Shown here piece by piece: positions 1 through 9,105 of a stretch of 64,000 nucleotides of DNA. This DNA comes from Burkholderia pseudomultivorans (GTDB lineage: Bacteria > Pseudomonadota > Gammaproteobacteria > Burkholderiales > Burkholderiaceae): positions 32,838 to 96,837 of the forward strand of contig NZ_CABVPP010000021.1 in assembly GCF_902499075.1 (NCBI RefSeq), written 5' to 3'. The notes under the pieces are model-generated. The model was not told where the DNA came from. It saw nothing but the letters and a program-made list of their open reading frames with translations, and ran no database searches. A program made the position numbers and the translations under genes. How positions within the stretch are numbered: position 1 is the first letter of the stretch; every line of letters begins with the position of its first letter.

Positions 1-1
1 G

Positions 2-271
2 CTCGCGGGTGGCAATCCGGCGGTGAACGGCTCGAGCGGCTTCGGCATCGATCCGGCGTGCTTCCAGAACTCGGCGTCGAACGGCACCGAGTGCAAGGGC
101 GCGCAACGCTATGCGATCACGGCCGACCTGCTGTTCTATCCGACCGAGCAGATCACCGTGAAGCTCGAGTACCGCCACGACGCGGCGAACCATCCGGTGT
201 TCCTGAAGAGCAACGGTTCCTACTCGCGCAGCAACGACCTCGCCGGGATGCAGTTCATCTACTCGTTTTGA
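2..271 (+). CDS. Outer-membrane protein, C-terminal fragment
   Basis: The reading frame is open from the window edge, so the 5' part is missing and only about 89 residues are visible. The end alternates polar and hydrophobic residues like transmembrane beta strands (ADLLFYP, ITVKLEYRHD, AGMQFIYSF) and finishes on Phe, the usual signal for BAM-dependent outer-membrane insertion. Two Cys residues 12 apart could form a disulfide in a loop. It is probably a beta-barrel protein or porin; DUF3138-type Burkholderia proteins are one possibility, but the fragment is too short to decide. Confidence 0.6.
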   Translation, partial: LAGGNPAVNGSSGFGIDPACFQNSASNGTECKGAQRYAITADLLFYPTEQITVKLEYRHDAANHPVFLKSNGSYSRSNDLAGMQFIYSF

Positions 272-306
272 GTGAGGACGTGTCTGCTTCCGCTTCCGCC
301 GACGCG

Positions 307-1281
307 CTACGCACGCGCGGCGGCGCGGGCCGCCTCCGGATCGAGCGGCGGCAGCGGCGTGCCGTGCGGCGCGAGCTGGAGGCCGAGCGCCTGCAACTGC
401 TCGCGCAGGAACTGGATGAACACGCGCACCTTGCGCGTGTGGCGGCGATGCGGCAGGAACAGCACGTGAATCCACGGGCCGAATGCGCTCGTCTCGCGCG
501 ACAGCTCGGTCGGCACCTCGACCAGGTCGCCTTGCGAGAGATAGCGCGCGACGCTCCACGCGGGCGCGAACTGCAGCCCGTGGCCGTCGAGCAGGCACGC
601 GAGCAGGAAGTCGTAGTTGCCGCTCGACAGCCGCGGCGTCGGCTGCTTCACGCGGACGCGCTCGCCGTCGCGGCCGATCCACCAGAAATGCCGGTTGATC
701 AGCGGATGGCGGAAGATCAGCCAGTCGTGCGTCTGGTAGTTGTCGAGCGTCACGTCGCCGCCGCGGCGCGCGAGATACGCGGGGCTCGCGCACAGCACGA
801 GGCGGTTTTCGAGCAGCGGCTGTGCGATCACGTCGGGCAGGTCGGTCGGCCCGTCGCGCAGCGACAGATCGTAGCTGCCGTCGAGCGGATCGGCTTCGGT
901 CATCTCGACTTCCAGGCGCACCAGCGGATGCTCGCGCATGAAGCGGCAGCACACCTGCGTGAAGAAGGCCGGCCCGAATGCAGGCGACGTCGCGATTCGC
1001 AGGTTGCCGCGCAGTTCGTGCTGCAACTGCTCGACTTCCTCGCCGGCGAGCTGCAGCTGCATCAGCGCCTGACGCGCGGCATCGAGATAGAGATGGCCGG
1101 CTTCGGTCAGCGCCATGCGTCGCGTCGTGCGCTCGAACAGGCGCGCGCCGAGCTCGGCTTCGAGCTGCGTGACGCCTTTCGTCACCGCCGACGGCGTCTT
1201 GCCGAGCTGTTCGGCGGCACGGCTGAAGCCGCCATGCTCGGCCGTCGCGACGAACATCGTGAGCGCGGTCATCTTGTCCAT
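307..1281 (-). CDS. LysR-family transcriptional regulator
   Basis: 324 residues, the normal LysR length. The N-terminal winged HTH (about 1-65) has the expected pattern: MTALTMFVATAEHGGFSRAA, then TPSAVTKGVTQLEAELGARLF. The rest is the type 2 periplasmic-fold effector domain (about 90-300). The start ATG gives MDKMTALTMF; a second ATG three codons later is also possible. It is divergent from the C45 hydrolase gene at 1562, with a 280-bp shared upstream region, so that gene is its likeliest target. The ligand cannot be read from sequence. The tail after about residue 305 is Pro/Ala-rich and probably disordered. Confidence 0.9.
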   Translation of the reverse strand: MDKMTALTMFVATAEHGGFSRAAEQLGKTPSAVTKGVTQLEAELGARLFERTTRRMALTEAGHLYLDAARQALMQLQLAGEEVEQLQHELRGNLRIATSPAFGPAFFTQVCCRFMREHPLVRLEVEMTEADPLDGSYDLSLRDGPTDLPDVIAQPLLENRLVLCASPAYLARRGGDVTLDNYQTHDWLIFRHPLINRHFWWIGRDGERVRVKQPTPRLSSGNYDFLLACLLDGHGLQFAPAWSVARYLSQGDLVEVPTELSRETSAFGPWIHVLFLPHRRHTRKVRVFIQFLREQLQALGLQLAPHGTPLPPLDPEAARAAARA

Positions 1282-1561
1282 TGAATCTATTCCTGACAGG
1301 CACAGAAGTTATGCAAAAACCGGGCGCGACCGGCGGCGACGCTTCCGTTAGGCTGGTTCCCCGGGCGGTTGCGCAAGCATCGCGTGCGACGCGTGCCGGC
1401 CGCGTGAGGATACGATGGATCGCGCGCCCATTCACGCATCCGTCGACGAACGGACGCGCCGCGACCGTGCGGTCCGATTTCCGGCGCGCACAGCGATGCG
1501 TGCCGCATGACATTCCGGGCCGAGCCGCGCTCGGCCCTCATCCGAACCAGGAGACTTCATC

Positions 1562-2638
1562 GTGAAGCTGCATACTTTCGTGACCGACATCACCGATCCG
1601 CGCGAACGCGGCCGCCAGCTCGGCGAGCGTTTCGCACCGCAGATCCGGCAGACGGTCGCGCGCTATCTCGCGTTCTTTCCGAAGCTCGGCATCGATCCGC
1701 TGCGTGCGCGGCAGATCGGCGAGGCGAGCCTCGCGTCGCTCGAAGCGTGGTGTCCGGAGCTCGCCGACGAAGTGCAGGCGATCGCGAACGGCGTCGACCT
1801 GCCGCGCTGGCAGCTCGCGTGCCTGAACGCGCGCACCGAAATTCTCGCGACCGCACCCGCGTCGACCGAAGGCGAGTGCTCGACGACCGTCCATGCGCCG
1901 GCCGGCACGCAGGTGCCGCGCACGCTGCAAACCTGGGACTGGCACGACAGCCTCGCGCCCGATGGGTTGCTGATGCAGTTCGCGACGCGTCACAGCCGCA
2001 CCGTCAAGCTGTTCACCGAATGCGGGATGCTCGCGAAGCTCGGCGTGAACAGCGCGGGGCTCGGGCTGCACTTCAACATCCTGCATCACGCGAGCGACAA
2101 CGACAGCGCGGGCGTGCCTGTGCACGCGATCGCGCGACGCCTGCTCGAGGAGGCGACCACGGTGCAGGAGGCGATCGAGCTGGCGCGCAGCGCGCGCGTG
2201 AGCGCGTCGACGGTGCTGACCGTGTTCACGCGGCACGACGCGAACCCGCGCGCGGCGAGCATCGAACTGAGCCCTGCCGGCGTCGGTGTCGTGGTGCCGC
2301 GCGCGGACGGCTGGCTGCTGCATACGAACCACTTCCTCGATCGCGCGCTGAGCGGCGGCGAATGCATGCCCGACAGCTCGACGACGCGCGAGCGCTTCGC
2401 GCACCTGAACGAGGTCGTGAACGGGATGACGAGCGCCGACGTGCGCGAGCGTGCAGCGGCGATGTGCGGCGCGGCCGGCGATCAGGCCGTGGTGTGCTTC
2501 CATCCCGACCTGTCGATGCCCGACACCGAGCGCTGGGAAACGCTGCTGACCGTCGGCATCGACACCGACGGCTGCGCGCTCGAATACGCGGCCGGCAATC
2601 CGCACGATCTCGCGCGCGACGGGTTCCAGCGGTTCTGA
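1562..2638 (+). CDS. C45-family autoproteolytic acyltransferase/hydrolase
   Basis: 358 residues starting at GTG with AGGAG in front. It resembles the acyl-CoA:6-aminopenicillanate acyltransferase (IAT, MEROPS C45) group of Ntn hydrolases. The family hallmarks are visible: an N-terminal RERGRQLGE stretch, NARTEI at 89-94 and the expected nucleophile Cys106 in GECSTT, which becomes N-terminal after self-cleavage in characterised members. Here Glu, not the Gly of fungal IAT, precedes Cys. Bacterial relatives cut or transfer acyl groups on amides, but the substrate is unknown. No signal peptide. Convergent with the MFS gene across a strong hairpin and divergent from a LysR gene. Confidence 0.8.
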   Translation: MKLHTFVTDITDPRERGRQLGERFAPQIRQTVARYLAFFPKLGIDPLRARQIGEASLASLEAWCPELADEVQAIANGVDLPRWQLACLNARTEILATAPASTEGECSTTVHAPAGTQVPRTLQTWDWHDSLAPDGLLMQFATRHSRTVKLFTECGMLAKLGVNSAGLGLHFNILHHASDNDSAGVPVHAIARRLLEEATTVQEAIELARSARVSASTVLTVFTRHDANPRAASIELSPAGVGVVVPRADGWLLHTNHFLDRALSGGECMPDSSTTRERFAHLNEVVNGMTSADVRERAAAMCGAAGDQAVVCFHPDLSMPDTERWETLLTVGIDTDGCALEYAAGNPHDLARDGFQRF

Positions 2639-2658
2639 CGCATGCGCGTCCATTGCGC

Positions 2659-2694
2659 GGGCGTGCGCCGTCGCAGCGATGCGACGGCGCGCCC
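2659..2694. terminator. Bidirectional hairpin terminator
   Basis: A perfect 10-bp stem (2665-2674 with 2681-2690) around a 6-nt loop is extended by a further GGGC/GCCC pairing after a 2-nt bulge. It lies between the convergent C45 and MFS genes and can serve both. There is no long T run. Confidence 0.6.
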
Positions 2695-2705
2695 GTCGAT
2701 GCGGC

Positions 2706-4094
2706 TTACGCGTCGATCCGTTCGACCTTGCCGACGAGCAGCCCGTAAGACAGGCTGCCGGCGAGCGCCATCGCGGCGATGTAGGTGATCGCGCGCGAGA
2801 AGTCGGCCCCGTCGACCAGCAGCCCGATCACGATCGGCGTCGCGATCGCGGACAGGTTGCCGATCAGGTTGAACATGCCGCCCGTCAGGCCGAGCAGCCG
2901 CGCGGGCGCGAGACCCGACACCAGCGACCACGTGATCGACGCGAAGCCGTTGCCGAAGAACGCGAGCGTCATGAACGCGATCACCCAGCCGGTCGAGCTC
3001 ACGTAGTTCGCGCCGATGATGCAGGTCGAGATCAGCAGCCCGGAGATGATCGGCAGCTTGCGCGCGAAGCCTTGCGATGCGCCGCGACGCATCAGCCAGT
3101 CCGACAGCACGCCCGAGCACAGCACGCCGACGAACGCGGCGAGGAACGGCAGCGACGCGAGAAAGCCCGACTTGATGAAGTCCATCCCGCGATATTTGAC
3201 GAGATAGGTCGGGAACCACGTGAGGAAGAACCACAGCGTCGAGTTCAGCGCGAACTGGCCGAGATAGATGCCCCACAGCTTGCGCCGGCCGAGCACGATG
3301 CCGAGGTCGCGCCACGTCGACGGCGTGCGTTCGCTGCGTGCCGCGATGCGGTCCTCGAGATCGACGAGGCCGCCGCCGTCGCGGATCAGCGCGATCTCGC
3401 CGGCGTTGACGCCGCGAAACGCGCGCGGTTCGCGATACACCGCGTACCAGATCGCGGCCCACGCGATACCCGCGAGCCCCGTCGCGACGAACACCATGTG
3501 CCAGCCGAGGTGGACCTGCAGCCACGCGAGGACCGGTGTCAGGAACGCGAGCCCGACGAACTGGCCCGACGTGTAGCCGCCGATCGCGGTCGCGCGTTCG
3601 CGCGTCGGGAACCACGTCGTGACCACGCGATTGTTGATCGGATAGGCGGGCGCTTCGAGCGCGCCGACCGCGAGACGCAGCACGATCAGTCCGGCGAACG
3701 AGCCGGCGAAGCCGAGCAGCAGCGTCGCGGCCGACCACAGCGCGAGCGCGCCCGCATACAGTACGCGCGGCGATACCTTGTCGACGAGCCAGCCGCCGGG
3801 GATCTGCATCAGCGCATAGGTCCAGCCGAATGCGGAGAACACGAGGCCGGCGCGCACCGGATCGATGTTCAGTTCGCGGAACAGTGCAGGCGCGGCGATC
3901 GACAGGTTGCTGCGGTCGAGATAGTTGATCACGACCGTGACGAACAGCAGCGCGAGGATCAGCAGGCGCTTGCGGGAAGGGGGTGTGGTTGCGGCCGCCG
4001 CGTGGGTGCGCGCGGCGGATTCCATCGAGGTTTCGGCGCGCGTGGGCGGCCGCTGCTGCGGGCTGGCGGGGGTGCGTGACGCGGAATGGGCCAC
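2706..4094 (-). CDS. MFS transporter, ACS (anion:cation symporter) type
   Basis: 463 residues from a GTG start with AGGAG 6 nt upstream; the ATG at 4025 is an alternative. About 12 hydrophobic segments. The first carries LALLFVTVVINYLDRSNLS, the Asn-Tyr-Leu-Asp-Arg signature of the ACS family (glucarate, galactonate, hexuronate and related organic anion carriers). The loop motifs DWLMRRG and FPTRERATA also fit. It imports a small organic anion with H+ or Na+ across the inner membrane; the substrate is not predictable. It is convergent with the C45 hydrolase and may feed or serve that enzyme, but this is only positional. Confidence 0.88.
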   Translation of the reverse strand: MAHSASRTPASPQQRPPTRAETSMESAARTHAAAATTPPSRKRLLILALLFVTVVINYLDRSNLSIAAPALFRELNIDPVRAGLVFSAFGWTYALMQIPGGWLVDKVSPRVLYAGALALWSAATLLLGFAGSFAGLIVLRLAVGALEAPAYPINNRVVTTWFPTRERATAIGGYTSGQFVGLAFLTPVLAWLQVHLGWHMVFVATGLAGIAWAAIWYAVYREPRAFRGVNAGEIALIRDGGGLVDLEDRIAARSERTPSTWRDLGIVLGRRKLWGIYLGQFALNSTLWFFLTWFPTYLVKYRGMDFIKSGFLASLPFLAAFVGVLCSGVLSDWLMRRGASQGFARKLPIISGLLISTCIIGANYVSSTGWVIAFMTLAFFGNGFASITWSLVSGLAPARLLGLTGGMFNLIGNLSAIATPIVIGLLVDGADFSRAITYIAAMALAGSLSYGLLVGKVERIDA

Positions 4095-4278
4095 GGTCGT
4101 CTCCTGTTCGGTATGTGTCCGGGACCGGCGATGCGACCGGTTCCAGCCAATCTGGTGTCTTGGGCCGAACGTTAGGGCCGTGAGCCGAAATGCGTCAACA
4201 TATGGATAGGCATCCCTATAAATGGGACGACGGCCTTCCAATATGTGGGAAATGGGCGGGTGCGGGCCGGCGTGCGCG

Positions 4279-5169
4279 TCAGCCGCCCGTTGCTTCCTTC
4301 ACGTCGATCCAGCCCGTCACCGCGCCGGCGTGTGGATTGCGGTAGACCACCTTCAGCCACCGGAAGTCGGCGCTCGCATCGACCAGTTCCAGCGTGTCGC
4401 CGGCAACGACGTAGCGCCGCGTCGGCGCGTCGCTCGCCGCGTCGTGCAGCGGCACGCGCGCGGCGCGCACCTTGAACGTGACCGTCCCGCCGCCGTAGGC
4501 GTCGGGGCGGCGCGCGATGCGCCTGCCGTGCGCGTCGTAGGTGATGCGCATCGACGGCGGCCCTTGGCCGGCGGTCTCGTCGACGCCGAGCAGCGTGACC
4601 ACGTCGTCCGGGATGGTTTCGCTGGCCTGGTACAGGTAGAGCCGGCCGTTGCCGTCGAAGCGGTAGGCGTCGGTGGTCCACATCGGGCCGCCGCGGCAGG
4701 AACTGTACAGCGTGCGCTCCTTCGGTTTGGCATCGAGATTGACGAGGTCGCCGCAGTTGCCTTGCGGCATGTTGCCGGCCGGCATCCGCAGCGGTTCGAA
4801 GCGTCGGCGGGCCACGTCGTACAGGTAAACGCCGTAGCTCGCGTTGACCATGCCGAGCAGTGCGCGGATCGCGAGATCCTGATGGCCGTCGAAATTGTAG
4901 TCGTCGGTTTCGAGTTGATAGTGGCCGTCTTCGTCGGTGACGGTGACGTCGAGCGTCTGCGTGGTGCCGCCCGGCAGGAAGCGTACGGTGATGTGCTTGC
5001 TGTCCGCACGTTCGACGCGGGCGGTGACCTTGTCGTCGACCTTGAATGCGAGTAGCGGCTCGGCGGCGTGGGCCGGGGCGAGCGATGCGCAGCAGGCGAG
5101 CAGCGGCGCGCAGAGGGATGCACGTGGCCGGAATGTCGGGCGGGGTGGCATGGAGGGCTTCGAGAACAT
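4279..5169 (-). CDS. Secreted XAC2610-like / FG-GAP-type protein
   Basis: About 296 residues. The N-terminus (MFSKPSMPPRP, then Cys/Leu/Ala-rich segment ending APAHA before AEP) is a signal peptide; starts at 5169 or 5151 are both possible and neither has a clear ribosome site. The mature part has a calcium-loop-like DYNFDGHQDLAI motif seen in XAC2610-related and FG-GAP proteins. The last 70 residues (YVVAGDTLELVDAS, then FRWLKVVYRN, then GWIDVKE) look like a bacterial SH3 fold. It is probably periplasmic or envelope-associated with unknown function. It sits 54 bp downstream of hxlR on the same strand. Confidence 0.7.
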   Translation of the reverse strand: MFSKPSMPPRPTFRPRASLCAPLLACCASLAPAHAAEPLLAFKVDDKVTARVERADSKHITVRFLPGGTTQTLDVTVTDEDGHYQLETDDYNFDGHQDLAIRALLGMVNASYGVYLYDVARRRFEPLRMPAGNMPQGNCGDLVNLDAKPKERTLYSSCRGGPMWTTDAYRFDGNGRLYLYQASETIPDDVVTLLGVDETAGQGPPSMRITYDAHGRRIARRPDAYGGGTVTFKVRAARVPLHDAASDAPTRRYVVAGDTLELVDASADFRWLKVVYRNPHAGAVTGWIDVKEATGG

Positions 5170-5222
5170 GGTGGGTGGGATGGCGTTGCGTTGCGCTCGC
5201 CCGTCAAGCGGGGGCGTCGTCA

Positions 5223-5573
5223 CTACGATGCCGACGCCTCGGCGAGCATGGCGGCCTCGTTGCGCGCCTTCAGCCACAGCCCGAACTCCCTCATCACTTC
5301 GACGACCGGCCGCAGACGGTCGCCGTCCGCGGTGAGATCGTATTCGACCTTGACCGGCACTTCGGGATAGACGGTGCGGCGCACGAGCCCCGCGTCTTCG
5401 AGGGCACGCAGGTCGAGCGTCAGCATGCGCTGCGAGATGCCCGGCATGTCGCGGCGCAGGTCGCTGAAGCGTTTCGGGCCGTCGAGCAGGTAGGACACCA
5501 GCAGCAGCCGCCAGCGGCCGCCGAGCAGGCGCATTGCTTCTTCAATCGAACATCCTGTTGCACTCGTCTTCAT
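5223..5573 (-). CDS. HxlR-family transcriptional regulator
   Basis: 116 residues from MKTSATGC. The winged-helix pattern is typical: C-S-I-E-E-A-M-R-L-L-G-G-R-W, then RFSDLRRDMPGISQRMLTLD as recognition region and an EYDLT-AGDRL-like wing. The Cys in ATGCSIEE is the conserved N-terminal HxlR Cys, which in HypR/QorR-type members senses quinones, aldehydes or thiol stress. It is divergent from the glutathione S-transferase gene at 5710 with a 136-bp intergenic region, so control of that detoxification gene is the natural guess. Confidence 0.9.
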   Translation of the reverse strand: MKTSATGCSIEEAMRLLGGRWRLLLVSYLLDGPKRFSDLRRDMPGISQRMLTLDLRALEDAGLVRRTVYPEVPVKVEYDLTADGDRLRPVVEVMREFGLWLKARNEAAMLAEASAS

Positions 5574-5709
5574 GCGGGTGATCCGGTCGGTAAATTTTTT
5601 GTGACTACGGCACAAACGACTGCCGTCTTCTCATCGATGACGCGATGCGAGATATTAGCGCCCGCGTCGCGGCGAATCGATACATCCCACCGGAACCCCG
5701 AGGAAACAC

Positions 5710-6351
5710 ATGAAGCTCTACCACGCCCCCGGCAGTTGTTCGCAGGCCATCTGCATCGTGCTGCGCGAACTGGCACTCGACGCGGACATCGTCGGCGTCG
5801 ACGCGCGCAGGCATCTCGTCGATGACGGACGCGACTACTACGACGTGAACGAACTCGGCTACGTGCCGCTGCTCGAACTCGACGACGGCACGACCCTGCG
5901 CGAAAGCCCCGTGATCGCGCAATACCTTGCGGACCGGCGGCCTGACGCGGGGCTGGCGCCGGCATGGGGCACGCTCGCGCGCTATCGGCTGATGGAGTGG
6001 CTCAACTTCCTGACGGCGGAAATCCACAAGGGCTTTATTCCGTTGCTGTATGCGGTGCAGGCGGGAAAGTACGTCGAGCCGGCGCGTCGCAAGCTCGACA
6101 GCCGGTTTGCGTGGATCGATCGACAGTTCGCCGGCAAGACGTTCGTGACGGGCGAGACGTTTACGGTCGCCGATGCGTATTTGTTCGCGTTGACGGGCTG
6201 GGGCAAGGCGGAATGGATGCGTTCGGTTTACGACGCGGATATCGATTTGAGCCGGTTCGACAATGTGCGCGCGTGGTATGACCGGGTCCGGGCGAGGCCG
6301 ACGGTTCAGGCAGTGCTGAAGGCGGACGGACTGGACCCGGACCGTCAGTGA
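5710..6351 (+). CDS. Glutathione S-transferase, bacterial beta-like
   Basis: 213 residues, with GAGGAAACAC before the ATG. The thioredoxin-fold N-domain starts MKLYHAPGSCS, placing Cys10 where beta-class GSTs carry the catalytic Cys. ESPVIAQYLAD (around 65-75) is the conserved glutathione gamma-glutamyl site. An EIHKGF segment (near 105) carries the His conserved in beta-class enzymes. The C-terminal all-helical domain ends with a DNVRAWYDRVRARPTVQ motif. It is a cytosolic enzyme conjugating or reducing electrophiles with glutathione. It is paired with the divergent HxlR repressor. Confidence 0.92.
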   Translation: MKLYHAPGSCSQAICIVLRELALDADIVGVDARRHLVDDGRDYYDVNELGYVPLLELDDGTTLRESPVIAQYLADRRPDAGLAPAWGTLARYRLMEWLNFLTAEIHKGFIPLLYAVQAGKYVEPARRKLDSRFAWIDRQFAGKTFVTGETFTVADAYLFALTGWGKAEWMRSVYDADIDLSRFDNVRAWYDRVRARPTVQAVLKADGLDPDRQ

Positions 6352-6424
6352 CGGGGCGCGCGCCGCTACGCCATGCGATGCGAAGCCGATGTCGGGCGTC
6401 GGCGAAAACTGCGCGGGCTATTAC

Positions 6425-6442
6425 ATTGGCCTATCGGCCAAT
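6425..6442. promoter_or_regulatory. Inverted repeat upstream of nuclease gene
   Basis: ATTGGCC-TATC-GGCCAAT, a perfect 7-4-7 dyad, lies 64-81 bp before the nuclease start codon and next to AT-rich sequence. It could be an operator. A lone CTGTCAT (6452-6458), the PhoB half-site word, follows, but I see no good second half. Confidence 0.35.
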
Positions 6443-6505
6443 TACTACAAACTGTCATTGAGCGCCGCTAAGCTTTCGCCACCCTCACAACCGGGATTCC
6501 CTGTC

Positions 6506-8317
6506 ATGCGCTCGACAATCCGACTGTTTGCCCCGCTATTGCTTCTGCCGACGCTCGCCGCGCCGGCGCTGGCCGTCACCGCCGCCCCCGTCAGCCCGAA
6601 CTGCGGCGGCAGCGCGACGCCGATCGCCGATATCCAGGGGCCGGGCGCGCCGTCGCCGCTCGCCGGCCAGAACGTGTCGATCGAGGCCGTCGTCACCGCC
6701 GATTTCGGCGGCACGGACGGCTTCGGCGGTTTCTTCGTGCAGCAGGCCGATCCGCAGCGCCGCAACCAGCCGGGCGTGTCGGAAGGGCTGTTCGTCTATG
6801 CGCCGAAGGCGCGCGCGAAGGCCGGCGATCTGGTCCACGTGACGGGCAAGGTCGAGGAAAAATACGGGCAGACGCAACTGACGCTGTCGGGCGCGATCGC
6901 AGTGTGCGCGAACGGCCAGTCCGTCACGCCCGCGACGCTGACGCTGCCGGTCGACAGCCCGAACGCGTTCGACGCGTACGAAGGGATGCTCGTGCGCCTG
7001 CCGCAGACGCTGAACGTTACGGATAACTACGAGCTCGGCCGCTACGGCAGCGTGTTGCTCAGCAACGGCCGCCTGCGCACGCCGACGAGCGTCGTGCCGC
7101 CCGCGCAGGCGCAGACGCAGATCGACGCGAACGCGCGCAACCGGCTGATTCTCGACGACGGTTCGAACAAGCAGAACCCTGCGACCGTGCCGTATCCGGC
7201 GCCGGAGCTGTCCGCGTCGAACACGCTGCGCACCGGCTATACGGTGCGCGGCGTCGAAGGCGTGCTGGAAGTGCGGTACGGCTCATGGCGCATCCAGCCG
7301 GTGCCCGGCGCGGCGGTGCCGACCTTCGACGCACGCGCGAACCCGCGCACGCAGGCACCCGCGCGCGATCCGCATGCGAACCTGCGTGTCGCGTCGTTCA
7401 ACGTCCTCAACTACTTCAACGGCAACGGGCTGGGCGGCGGCTTCGACGATCCGAACAACCGCGGCGCGAAGAACTACCAGGAATTCGTTCGCCAGGACGC
7501 GAAGATCGTCAGCGCGCTGAAGGCGCTCGACGCCGACGTGATCGGCCTGATGGAAATTCAGAACAACGGCTACGGCGAACTGAGCGCGGTGCGCCAGCTC
7601 GCCGCGAAGCTCGGCGACAGTTGGCGCGTCGTCGATCCGGGCACGTCGCGGCTCGGCGGCGACGCGATCGCGGTCGCGATGATCTACGACAGCCGCAAGG
7701 TCGAGCCGGTCGGCCGCGCATCGACGCTTGCGATCGACGACAAGAACCGCCAGCCGCTCGCGCAATCGTTCCGTCGCATCGGCGGCAAGCAGGCGCTGAC
7801 GATCGCGGTCAACCATCTGAAGTCGAAGAACTGCCCGGACGCGACCAACGACGATCTCGACCAGGGCGACGGCCAGGGCTGCTGGAACCCGACGCGCACG
7901 CGCGCGGCGGCAAAGCTGGCCGACTGGCTGGCCGGCACGCCGACGGGCGTGGCGGGCCAGGGCGTGCTGCTGATCGGCGATTTCAACAGCTACACGTACG
8001 AGGATCCGATCCGCCTGCTCGAATCGCGCGGCTACCGCAACCTCGTGTCGCGCTGGATCGGCGACAACGCGTACAGCTACGTCTACAACGGCGAAGCCGG
8101 CTATCTCGATCACGCGCTCGCCTCGCTGCCGCTCGCGTCGCACGTGAAGGCCGTGCACGAATGGCACATCAACGCGGACGAGCCGGTCGCGCTGCAGTAC
8201 ACGCTTGCGTACAAGACGGCCGCGCAGCAGCAGACGTACTACGCGCCCGATGCCTATCGTTCGTCGGATCACGATCCGGTGCTGATCGATATCGCGCTGC
8301 CGGGCGGCGGCCGTTGA
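6506..8317 (+). CDS. Secreted ExeM/NucH-type endonuclease
   Basis: 603 residues from MRSTIRLFAPL, whose hydrophobic stretch ends APALA, a clear Sec signal peptide. An upstream ATG at 6389 would lack it. The N-terminal half (about 30-270) contains an OB-fold/lamin-like region with two Cys residues. The C-terminal half is an endonuclease/exonuclease/phosphatase domain beginning LRVASFNVLNYFN, with DADVIGLMEIQNNG (metal Glu), LIGDFNSY (catalytic Asp/Asn) and SSDHDPV (Asp-His) near the end. ExeM/NucH relatives are extracellular or surface DNases that use Mg/Ca. Expected role: degrading extracellular DNA for phosphate, nucleosides or biofilm turnover. Confidence 0.88.
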   Translation: MRSTIRLFAPLLLLPTLAAPALAVTAAPVSPNCGGSATPIADIQGPGAPSPLAGQNVSIEAVVTADFGGTDGFGGFFVQQADPQRRNQPGVSEGLFVYAPKARAKAGDLVHVTGKVEEKYGQTQLTLSGAIAVCANGQSVTPATLTLPVDSPNAFDAYEGMLVRLPQTLNVTDNYELGRYGSVLLSNGRLRTPTSVVPPAQAQTQIDANARNRLILDDGSNKQNPATVPYPAPELSASNTLRTGYTVRGVEGVLEVRYGSWRIQPVPGAAVPTFDARANPRTQAPARDPHANLRVASFNVLNYFNGNGLGGGFDDPNNRGAKNYQEFVRQDAKIVSALKALDADVIGLMEIQNNGYGELSAVRQLAAKLGDSWRVVDPGTSRLGGDAIAVAMIYDSRKVEPVGRASTLAIDDKNRQPLAQSFRRIGGKQALTIAVNHLKSKNCPDATNDDLDQGDGQGCWNPTRTRAAAKLADWLAGTPTGVAGQGVLLIGDFNSYTYEDPIRLLESRGYRNLVSRWIGDNAYSYVYNGEAGYLDHALASLPLASHVKAVHEWHINADEPVALQYTLAYKTAAQQQTYYAPDAYRSSDHDPVLIDIALPGGGR

Positions 8318-8341
8318 CGGCTCGCTAGGTCCTGTGTGGTG

Positions 8342-8370
8342 GACGACGCGCGGTGACGCCGCGCGTCGTC
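8342..8370 (+). terminator. Hairpin terminator after nuclease gene
   Basis: Perfect 12-bp stem GACGACGCGCGG / CCGCGCGTCGTC with a 5-nt loop, 25 bp after the stop codon. It lacks a T tract, so it may be a transcript-stabilising hairpin or a Rho-assisted terminator. Confidence 0.55.
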
Positions 8371-9105
8371 GTCGCGAGCGGCAGCGCATGCATGACGAGC
8401 CGCTCGCGAATGCTTTTTGTTGCGGTCGAATCGCGATCGCCGCATCTGCGGAAAATCTTGTCGAATCGTCGCGTAAATAATGCCGAATCGGCGTCGCCAA
8501 ATTAAGTGATTCGGTATTTTTTGTCGGCTCGCGTTGGCTGGGCAATTCGATTAATAAATGGCCGGAGTAAGCGGAATTGCCGAATCATCGTGCACTCATC
8601 CCCGATGAGTTTCGCCCAATGCTGCGAAATTAAAACGAAAGATAAATCGCGGAGATTTGAAGGGATTTTGTCGGAAAGGCAGAGGGCGCAGAGCAGGGCG
8701 TGGTGCCGTTGCATCCGAAAATAAAAATAATCGCCAGCCTCCAGCGCTGAAACCGCACCATGCCCAAACAATCCCGCCTTCTTTCGAAAGGCAGACACTG
8801 ATCGCTATTCGCATCATTGTCATCTGCTTAATATCGGAATGATCTTTGACAACGCGGCGCAGCACCGCCTATTTTTGTTGTGTCGTAAATTTTGGTAATG
8901 AAAAGGAAGTCAAAACTGCAGGGGGCGTTCAAGCACCATTCACGCCAGCAGTGAGCTGTGTCTGTATCAAGTTCAGTCTCTTGAAGAAGTCCAATCCCCA
9001 ACCGCCGTATGCCGATGCGCAGCGCGAGTGGCGGGTGTTGCTGCGCGCTTTGCCGGCACAGGCGGCCTTTGTGAAGCGGTATTCGAACCCACACCAAGGA
9101 CAGAG
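8371..9105. other. AT-richer intergenic region, no supported gene
   Basis: About 735 bp with visibly lower GC than its surroundings. Short open frames on both strands lack ribosome sites and protein-like composition. It ends with AAGGACAG in front of the S10 lipoprotein gene, so at least its right end is a leader. The composition could mark an old insertion or a large regulatory region. Confidence 0.4.

Noticed and set aside
2679-4079. Long plus-strand frame over the MFS gene
   Set aside because: Antisense shadow with biased Arg/Glu/Ala composition; the minus strand encodes a clear 12-TM carrier.
6441-6462. PhoB box before the nuclease gene
   Set aside because: Only one CTGTCAT word; the preceding 11 bp do not match a second direct repeat well enough.
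8502-8798. Possible 98-residue minus-strand gene in the AT-rich gap
   Set aside because: No ribosome site and an unprotein-like mix; the low GC alone explains the lack of distinct codon bias.
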